Origin: an uncultured Candidatus Competibacteraceae bacterium
Lineage (GTDB): Bacteria > Pseudomonadota > Gammaproteobacteria > Competibacterales > Competibacteraceae
Direction of reading: 5' to 3'
Length of the DNA: 8,442 nucleotides
Assembly (NCBI GenBank): GCA_937872125.1
Contig: CALMNY010000296.1
Coordinates: forward strand, 1 to 8,442
Below are positions 1-5,551 of this stretch, piece after piece. The position numbers and the translations under genes were made by a program. Numbering within the stretch: position 1 is the stretch's first letter; each line of letters opens with the position of its first letter. Below the pieces are notes generated by a model. It was not told the origin of the DNA and did no database searches. It saw nothing but the letters and a program-made list of their open reading frames with translations.

Positions 1-3000
1 GCCATGTATCGCGCAGAGGGGCTAATGATTGCGCCTCGACCACACGCACGAAAGGACCGCCGTTCTCTCCTCCGCCCCAGCCCGGGCGGGGGATCAGCGC
101 AGCAGGTTCGCGCGCCGCCCAGCGCACCCGCCGATCCGTGCCGCCCAGTTCCAGAATGAGCGGTAAATTCAAGGTCATGGCTGGATTCAAATCAGGAATG
201 CAATACAACTCGGCGCCGGTATAGGCGGTCAGCGCCGCCAATTCATCGCGTTGGCTGGCGTTCAAAGCTTCCAACGTAGCCGCTGGGGCCGCGAGGCGCA
301 CGCTGGCTCCGGCCTGTTTCCATCGCGCCAGATCGTCACGCAGCCGCCAGACCAGCGGCTCCCAGTCCCGCGCTGCGCCGCCCAGATAAACCCGTAATTC
401 GGTTGCATCCAGCGCTTGCCCTTCGCGGTTCAGCGCCAGGACCAGCGGTTCCATTTCCAGTTGGCTATGGGCTCCGAAGGCTCGTAGCTCCTCTGGCAAT
501 TCCAGCGCGGCCAGGAAATCAGTTGCCAGCAGGGCGATAGCGGCGTGGCGGTTGAGATGTTCCCGGTGATGTTGGGTGTCGTGGGTCAGCAGGCAGCTTT
601 GACAGGCGGCATCACAGTTGCGTGGACACTCCAACGCCTGGCGGGCTTGCCGCAGCAGTTCGGGCAAACGAACAGCGATCTGGCTGACATAACCCGCGCC
701 GCCGGTCGCCGTATCATACAGATAGAGGGAATAGGTGGTTTGATCGTCGGCATCGCGTCGCTGTTGGGCCGCTGAAACGCCGACTTCGGCTTCCTCGATG
801 CCCAGATGCAGGCACAAGGCGCGGCGCAGGGCTACAGCGAAGGTGTAAGCCGTCGTCTGGTCAATAGGTCTACCGGCAAGATCAGACGGTTGCAATTCAA
901 ACACTTCGGTGTATGTCACTACCCCCAACCGCACTTGGCGCTGGATCGCCCAACTGGCTTCTTGGTTGCCAGGACAAAGTTGTTCCCGGTCGTTAAGGCG
1001 CCCGCCGCGCAGGCGTTTATGATTCTTCAGCGGCGAGGGCAAGACGCCCTGTTCGCTTTCCGAGTCAGCCCGCCCGCAACGCAGGCACAGCGCATAGCCT
1101 TCGCCGTATAGTCCATCGCTGTAGTGGAACAGGGAGCCTTGAGAAGTGGTTCGGTAGCGGCCCAAAACCGGATTCGGCAACGGCATCCAATCTGCGCCTT
1201 CCAGCGAAATCAGCGGATTGCGCACCGGAATGTATTGCGGCAGGGTGATGTCGTTGTGGGGTTTGTCGCGAAGATCCACGGCAAAACCGGCCGGCTGGAT
1301 GAAGCGATAGTAGCTGAAACTGTTGCGGCCGCCTGCACCACAATGCGGACAACGCTCGGGCATGGTCATCCGGTTTCCATTGTGGCCGCACTTTCGACAG
1401 CGCCAAACCCAGCGCAAATTCTGAATTTCCGGCTCTGCTTCAGCTTCAGCGGGGATTTGCCAGTTCAGCGTTATGCCGCCGCTGTGATAAACCCGCCCGT
1501 CCAACACGGTATCCGTGCCGGGGGCATAGTCGCGGATCGCGATAGAGAGATGGCGACTCGGATAACCCGCCCGGCGCGAGCGGTTATCCTCTCGCTCGCT
1601 GTTACCGCTCTTCCGCTTCAAGTCCTCTACCGTCGTGGTAACGAACGGCACGACATCGGTGGGAAAACCGTAGCCGGGCAGGAAACCCAGATTGGCCAAC
1701 TCACCCAGCAGATATTCACCGCGCAGCCGCTGCAGCTGAATCGCGACAGCCTGTTCAGGCTTGCTGTCGCCCTCGCGGGTTGCAACGATTTTTTGCTGAT
1801 CCAGCAGAGCGTCCAACTCGCGCCGCCAGCGTTCGGCAACCCGGCGCATGGCTTGCGCGGTGCGGGCCAGCAGGTAGGCGGTGGACCGGCCCGCCAGCAC
1901 GGTGCGATGGGTCAGGGTCACCAATCCCTCGGCCATCAGTCCAATCGATTGTGCGTCCTCGCACCAAGCGGCGAAGCGGTCGCAGGGTGCGGACGTTTCC
2001 GCATCGGTGGCTTCAAAAAACCAGCCGGTGCGCAAGCGGCGAATATCGGGTGCACAGTCGCGCAGATAAGCCGCCAGCGCCAGGGCGTTGAGGTGGCGTT
2101 GCACGATGGGTTCGCTTTGCAGGGCAACGCGCGGCAGACCGAGCCGGCTGACAAACGGCCAAAGCGGGTTTTGGAACACCGCTTCGCCTTGGGGAGTGGC
2201 TTTGCAAAGCGTGAAACTAAGCGCGGCGGTTTCGCCCCGGCGTCCAGCGCGTCCGGCCCGTTGCAGGAAGTTGGCCGGATGGGGCGGGACGTTGTTCATG
2301 GCGACGGCAGTCAGACCGCCGATATCCACGCCCATTTCCATGGTGGTCGAGCAACTCAGCAAGTTAATCTCGCCAGCCTTGAACGCCGTTTCGCGGCGGG
2401 TCAGGTTCGGGCCGGCAATTTGCGCCGAGTGTTCCATGACGCGAATGTAGCGGCGATGCCGGGCCAAACGGTCGCTGAGATCGGGCCAAGCCCCCAACGC
2501 CCGCAACGCGCAAATCTGGGGATCAGATTCCAGCCAGGCATCGGCTTCTTGTGGATCGCAGCCCAGCCAGAACGGATGCGGAACGCGAGGCATTTCGACC
2601 CGCTGGCATTGCACCAGGGCGTCGGGTGCGGGCAGCGCCGGCAGGTAGGGCGTGGTCTCCCGGAACACGACGGGTAGCAGACGACGGGTCATCGGACAGA
2701 ACCAGGCTTCGCGCACCTCGGTCAGCACGGCCTGCTTTTCCAGTTCCAATTGAAAGCCGTTTTCGGTTTGGGAGAACAGCGGGCGAACACCCTCCCAGAT
2801 GGCAATGAGCATTTCTTCCAGTTGGCCGCGCTGTTCCGCATCGTCAATATCCAGGCGGAATACATGACCGAGCAGGCGGATCAGACGATTGCGTTTGGCT
2901 TGAGATGAACGGGTTGAAGGCCAGGCGCGTTGAATTTTCCGGTTGATGATGGACGTACCCGGCGTGAGCAGGAAACTGGGCGAGCCGGGATAGCCAAGCC

Positions 3001-5536
3001 AGCGGATGACGTCCGGCGGTGCTTGAACGGTCGGTTTGCCAATGCGCAGAAAGTAATCGACCGCGATTTGCAGCAACGTCCGCCACTCTTCCGGTTTGAT
3101 ACCGCGCTGCTTGATCACCGCCGGCGTGTCAGCCTTTTCCAAACCTGGATAGCGCAATTGCACCAATCCCAAGCCTTCCAGGGAGAATTGCCGTCTGGGG
3201 CGCAGGAAGAATTCTCGCAACAGGCAGAGCTTGACCAGGAGGCGGTCGGATAACAGGCCGAAGGTCAGTTCCTTGAGCGCCGGCAACAGCCAGCGCTTGA
3301 AGTCGTCTGCGCCGAACAGTTTGTTTTCGGCTTCTTCCCATGTCAGGCGACCCAGCGGTGGCGCTTCCAGCTTCGCCAGTTCCTGACGTTTTTGCTCCAG
3401 TACGCCGCGCAAAACCGGATTGGCGCGAACCAAGGGCTCCAATGCCTGGATTTCCGTCCGAATCCTTTGAATCTGCACGGGATCGACAGGTTGGGCGCTG
3501 GCCGCCAGATGGTGATAAAGCAGGCTTCGCACGTAATCGCGTTCGCTTTCCTGCTGCAACTTGGCAGCAAAGCGGGCGGTCCCCTGGCGGCTGTCGGTGA
3601 AGGTGATGAGTCGCCGGCCATCGAGGGGGCGCGGTTCCTGTCCTTCAGTCAGCGGTGGCATGGCTTCGAGCAGGGTCGGTATGGCGACGCCCAGCAGAAA
3701 CGGCGCCCCAACGCGCACTGGCCGGAACAGCGTTCGCTCGCGCTCTTTATCGCCACAAACCGCACATTCCAAACCCTTTTCGCCGGGGAAACGCAGATGC
3801 ACGGGAATACCGGTCAGGCCCGATGGGTCGAGACAGCCATCAGCCCCCAATCCCCAGTTGTGTTGCGTAGCGTGATCGAATCGGGTTAAGAGTCGAGGCT
3901 GTGCCACGGTTGGCTCGGTGGGCGTTTCGATTTCATCCCCGTTTTCATCATCACTGATGGGTTCCAGTTCCTGCTGAAACTCGTCCTCGTTCAGATCGTA
4001 CTCACGTGGAACCAGCCAGTCGTGACCGTTCTCATGTTTTTCAGCGGCGGCCAGATATTCAGACCCGCATTCCCCGCACTGCACCAGTTCAAAAACCCGA
4101 GTCCCGCAATGCCGGCAATGCTCACGCCGCTCCAGAAACACCGCGCCAAATGGCCAGGCCGGTTGATCCAGCGCCGTGTTGGTTCGCCCGGAACACGCGC
4201 TGTTAGCGCAGGCCCACAAACCGCTGACGGTGCGCTGGAACAGATGGCCGCGCAACGGCAGGAATGGTTCGTCCTGATCGTTGATCGCCTGGGTACAGAG
4301 ATCGAGCCATTGCAAAGTCTCGCGGCAGGCGGAGGCATCCTGGCGATTCAGGAGCGTTTGGGCCAGTTCGCTCAACCGGCTGGCTTGCGTGACCAGTCGG
4401 GCGCGCAAATCGCGCATTCGCCTATCGCTCGCCAAGGCGATAAAGCGTTCCTGCGGGGAGCACGCACGTAGCGTTTCCAGGTCAGGACAAGGCAAGTGGT
4501 TGTTAAACAACGCTTCCAGCAGTGCGGGGATTTCCCGCCGCCCTTCGATGACCCGGACCCGATCTGCCGATACCCCGGCTACATCCGCCAGAAATTCGGC
4601 CAATTGCCGGCGAGCGGTTTCGCTGGCCTCGCCGAGCGTGGCCGAGGTGGCGATAAAGTGTACTTCTCCGGGGTGGCAACCGAACGTGTGCAGGACCCGC
4701 CGCAGCAACAGGGTCAGTTCCCCCGCCTGCGAGCCAACGTAGGTATGTGCTTCGTCAATCACGATCCAGCGTAGCAGGCCCTGCGATTGCTCGATAATCG
4801 GTCGGTCTTCATTGCGCACCAACAGGTACTCCAGCATGGTCGCATTGGTGACCAGCAACGGCGGCGGATTCGCGCGCAACGTCCGGCGGTCGGCTACTTC
4901 ACATTGCCAGTCGCTGTTGGCCTGCTCCGGTGTGTCGCCGTTGTAGAGGCAGAAGCGGATGCCGCCGTTGAAGGGTTCCGACCAGGCGACCAGCCGATCC
5001 TTCTGGCTCTTGATCAGCGCGTTGAGCGGATAGAGAAACAGCGCCCTGACTCCGGTCAGCGGCGCGTTCTGGCGCCGTTCGCGTTCCGCTGCCAGATCGT
5101 TGAGAATCGGGATCAGGAAGCATTCGGTTTTGCCGGAACCGGTGCCGCTGGTGACCAGGATCGAGCGCGGCGGCTGGCTTTGAATCAGGGTTTGCCAGGC
5201 TTCCAACTGATGGCGGTAGGGCCGTCGCCGGGCGGGAAAGCTGTAGTCTTCGGTTAACCTTGCTTTCTGCGGGTCGCGTAAGGCCCGCATCAGATCAGGA
5301 TGCAGTAGCTTTCCTTCCAGGCCGCCCAAGGTTCGTTCCGCCAGTTGCCAGCCAAAGCTGGCCTCGAACACGGGATTTGCCAGAAATGCGCCCGGTTTTC
5401 CCGCTTCCCGATCAAACAGGATGCGCAGATACTCGCGCAGCGCATCGTTGCGAAAACCGCACAAACCCAGCACAGCGCGAGTGGCGCGGCGGCCCAGTTG
5501 TTCGACCAACGTGTTGTAGAACTGCGTGCGTTCCAT
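1..5536 (-). CDS. druE: DruE-like giant DEAH-box helicase with DUF1998 zinc-binding domain (3' end cut by window edge)
   Basis: This is a superfamily 2 helicase, expected to use ATP to translocate on or unwind DNA in the cytoplasm as the core motor of a Druantia defence system. Seen directly: 1845 codons from ATG 5536 with no stop before the window edge. Motifs in order: a Q-motif-like YRHQLEAWQ (107-115), Walker A GTGSGKT (131-137), YPLNALI (169-175), DEAH (261-264), SAT (298-300), a zinc-ribbon insertion with C443/C448, C474/C477, C487/C490 and C591/C594, TFTDSRQG (645-652), EHSAQ (1035-1039), STTMEMGVDIG (1063-1073), QRAGRAGR (1092-1099), a second Cys module (C1380, C1383, C1396, C1399), C1484/C1487, LYDTATGGAGY (1606-1616) and four cysteines at 1637-1648. 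No earlier start is possible because the upstream stop is three bases away. All catalytic motifs look intact. Known of the family: DUF1998 helicases also include MrfA repair helicases and DISARM components, but those are shorter or split. The size and the upstream partner favour DruE. Calling it a helicase is near certain; the DruE assignment is likely. Confidence 0.85.
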   Translation of the reverse strand, partial: MERTQFYNTLVEQLGRRATRAVLGLCGFRNDALREYLRILFDREAGKPGAFLANPVFEASFGWQLAERTLGGLEGKLLHPDLMRALRDPQKARLTEDYSFPARRRPYRHQLEAWQTLIQSQPPRSILVTSGTGSGKTECFLIPILNDLAAERERRQNAPLTGVRALFLYPLNALIKSQKDRLVAWSEPFNGGIRFCLYNGDTPEQANSDWQCEVADRRTLRANPPPLLVTNATMLEYLLVRNEDRPIIEQSQGLLRWIVIDEAHTYVGSQAGELTLLLRRVLHTFGCHPGEVHFIATSATLGEASETARRQLAEFLADVAGVSADRVRVIEGRREIPALLEALFNNHLPCPDLETLRACSPQERFIALASDRRMRDLRARLVTQASRLSELAQTLLNRQDASACRETLQWLDLCTQAINDQDEPFLPLRGHLFQRTVSGLWACANSACSGRTNTALDQPAWPFGAVFLERREHCRHCGTRVFELVQCGECGSEYLAAAEKHENGHDWLVPREYDLNEDEFQQELEPISDDENGDEIETPTEPTVAQPRLLTRFDHATQHNWGLGADGCLDPSGLTGIPVHLRFPGEKGLECAVCGDKERERTLFRPVRVGAPFLLGVAIPTLLEAMPPLTEGQEPRPLDGRRLITFTDSRQGTARFAAKLQQESERDYVRSLLYHHLAASAQPVDPVQIQRIRTEIQALEPLVRANPVLRGVLEQKRQELAKLEAPPLGRLTWEEAENKLFGADDFKRWLLPALKELTFGLLSDRLLVKLCLLREFFLRPRRQFSLEGLGLVQLRYPGLEKADTPAVIKQRGIKPEEWRTLLQIAVDYFLRIGKPTVQAPPDVIRWLGYPGSPSFLLTPGTSIINRKIQRAWPSTRSSQAKRNRLIRLLGHVFRLDIDDAEQRGQLEEMLIAIWEGVRPLFSQTENGFQLELEKQAVLTEVREAWFCPMTRRLLPVVFRETTPYLPALPAPDALVQCQRVEMPRVPHPFWLGCDPQEADAWLESDPQICALRALGAWPDLSDRLARHRRYIRVMEHSAQIAGPNLTRRETAFKAGEINLLSCSTTMEMGVDIGGLTAVAMNNVPPHPANFLQRAGRAGRRGETAALSFTLCKATPQGEAVFQNPLWPFVSRLGLPRVALQSEPIVQRHLNALALAAYLRDCAPDIRRLRTGWFFEATDAETSAPCDRFAAWCEDAQSIGLMAEGLVTLTHRTVLAGRSTAYLLARTAQAMRRVAERWRRELDALLDQQKIVATREGDSKPEQAVAIQLQRLRGEYLLGELANLGFLPGYGFPTDVVPFVTTTVEDLKRKSGNSEREDNRSRRAGYPSRHLSIAIRDYAPGTDTVLDGRVYHSGGITLNWQIPAEAEAEPEIQNLRWVWRCRKCGHNGNRMTMPERCPHCGAGGRNSFSYYRFIQPAGFAVDLRDKPHNDITLPQYIPVRNPLISLEGADWMPLPNPVLGRYRTTSQGSLFHYSDGLYGEGYALCLRCGRADSESEQGVLPSPLKNHKRLRGGRLNDREQLCPGNQEASWAIQRQVRLGVVTYTEVFELQPSDLAGRPIDQTTAYTFAVALRRALCLHLGIEEAEVGVSAAQQRRDADDQTTYSLYLYDTATGGAGYVSQIAVRLPELLRQARQALECPRNCDAACQSCLLTHDTQHHREHLNRHAAIALLATDFLAALELPEELRAFGAHSQLEMEPLVLALNREGQALDATELRVYLGGAARDWEPLVWRLRDDLARWKQAGASVRLAAPAATLEALNASQRDELAALTAYTGAELYCIPDLNPAMTLNLPLILELGGTDRRVRWAAREPAALIPRPGWGGGENGGPFVRVVEAQSLAPLRDTW
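2..469 (-). other. DruE C-terminal domain after DUF1998, unassigned (runs off window)
   Basis: Residues about 1690-1845 continue past the last DUF1998 cysteines and are still open at the window edge. The stretch alternates short strands (ELRVYLGG, SVRLAAP, AELYCIP, LILELGG) with amphipathic helices, which looks like an alpha/beta fold. I see no HKD or PD-(D/E)xK signature in the visible part and make no functional claim. Confidence 0.4.
500..1087 (-). other. DUF1998 / MrfA-type zinc-binding (MZB) domain of DruE
   Basis: The region runs from CLRCG (C1484, C1487) through LYDTATGGAGY (1606-1616) to the diagnostic cluster C1637-x3-C1641-x3-C1645-x2-C1648, followed by L1649 and L1650. The GGAGY element with a CxxxCxxxCxxC tail is the hallmark of DUF1998. 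The MrfA helicase of Bacillus uses the equivalent cysteines to bind zinc. All expected cysteines are present here. Confidence 0.85.
1340..1399 (-). other. C-terminal four-cysteine zinc ribbon of DruE
   Basis: Residues 1380-1399 read CRKCGH then, after a short loop, CPHCG, giving C-x2-C-x12-C-x2-C. This is a standard small zinc ribbon. It follows a conserved-looking stretch, AIRDYAPGTDTVLDGRVY (1332-1349), just ahead of the DUF1998 region. Zinc binding is inferred from the cysteine spacing. Confidence 0.7.
2236..3619 (-). other. Second RecA-like lobe of DruE with a large internal insertion
   Basis: Residues 640-1100. GRRLITFTDSRQGTAR begins the lobe at 640. The remaining motifs appear only from about residue 1035: EHSAQ, INLLSCSTTMEMGVDIG (motif V region) and QRAGRAGR (motif VI, whose two arginines should reach the ATP). 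The roughly 370 residues between are an insertion with mixed helical content and the segment FCPMTRRLLP at 946-955. The insertion keeps the frame and has no sign of a broken gene. Confidence 0.8.
3755..4210 (-). other. Zinc-ribbon insertion between helicase lobes of DruE
   Basis: Residues 443-594 carry four cysteine pairs: C443/C448 in LWACANSAC, C474/C477 in CRHCG, C487/C490 in CGEC, and C591/C594 in CAVCG. Their order fits two zinc ribbons or knuckles inserted after the SAT motif and before the second RecA-like lobe. The preceding LPLRGHLFQRTVSGLW segment (426-441) is characteristic of large DUF1998 helicases as I remember them. Zinc binding and the pairing of cysteines are inferred from spacing alone. 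Confidence 0.75.
4742..5230 (-). other. First RecA-like lobe of the DruE helicase (motifs I, Ia, II)
   Basis: This stretch encodes residues about 103-265 of the helicase. The order is YRHQLEAWQ as a Q-motif-like adenine contact, GTGSGKTE as Walker A at 131-138 (5146-5123), YPLNALI as motif Ia, LLVTNATMLEYLLVR as the motif Ib region, and WIVIDEAHT with the DEAH box at 261-264 (4756-4745). The lysine of Walker A (K136) and the DE pair of motif II are present, so ATP hydrolysis should be possible. Confidence 0.9.
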
Positions 5537-5551
5537 GGTTCAGGATTCCAA
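5534..5551 (-). promoter_or_regulatory. druH-druE translational coupling junction with weak ribosome-binding site
   Basis: On the minus strand this stretch reads TTGGAATCCTGAACCATG. The druH stop TGA (5542-5540) is followed by ACC and then the druE ATG (5536-5534). The only Shine-Dalgarno-like element is GGAA at 5549-5546, about 9 bases before the ATG and inside the last druH codons. Such tight spacing with a weak ribosome site points to translation re-initiation by ribosomes finishing druH, which would tie the amounts of the two proteins together. The two frames are identical, so only the single TGA separates the polypeptides. Confidence 0.7.

Noticed and set aside
1124..2677. A 517-codon open frame on the plus strand.
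   Set aside because: It lies exactly antiparallel to the helicase codons (codon position 2 opposite position 2), covering motif VI to the C-terminal zinc ribbon. It stays open because the helicase uses no TTA, CTA or TCA codons there. Its product is low-complexity, Gln/Arg/Gly-rich and unlike any family, whereas the minus-strand frame has diagnostic motifs throughout.
1..5536. Identification of the helicase as a DISARM gene (drmA/drmB) or as the MrfA repair helicase.
   Set aside because: DISARM splits the helicase and DUF1998 functions between proteins, and MrfA is far shorter and lacks the zinc-ribbon insertion. A single chain of at least 1845 residues next to one large unknown protein fits DruE better.
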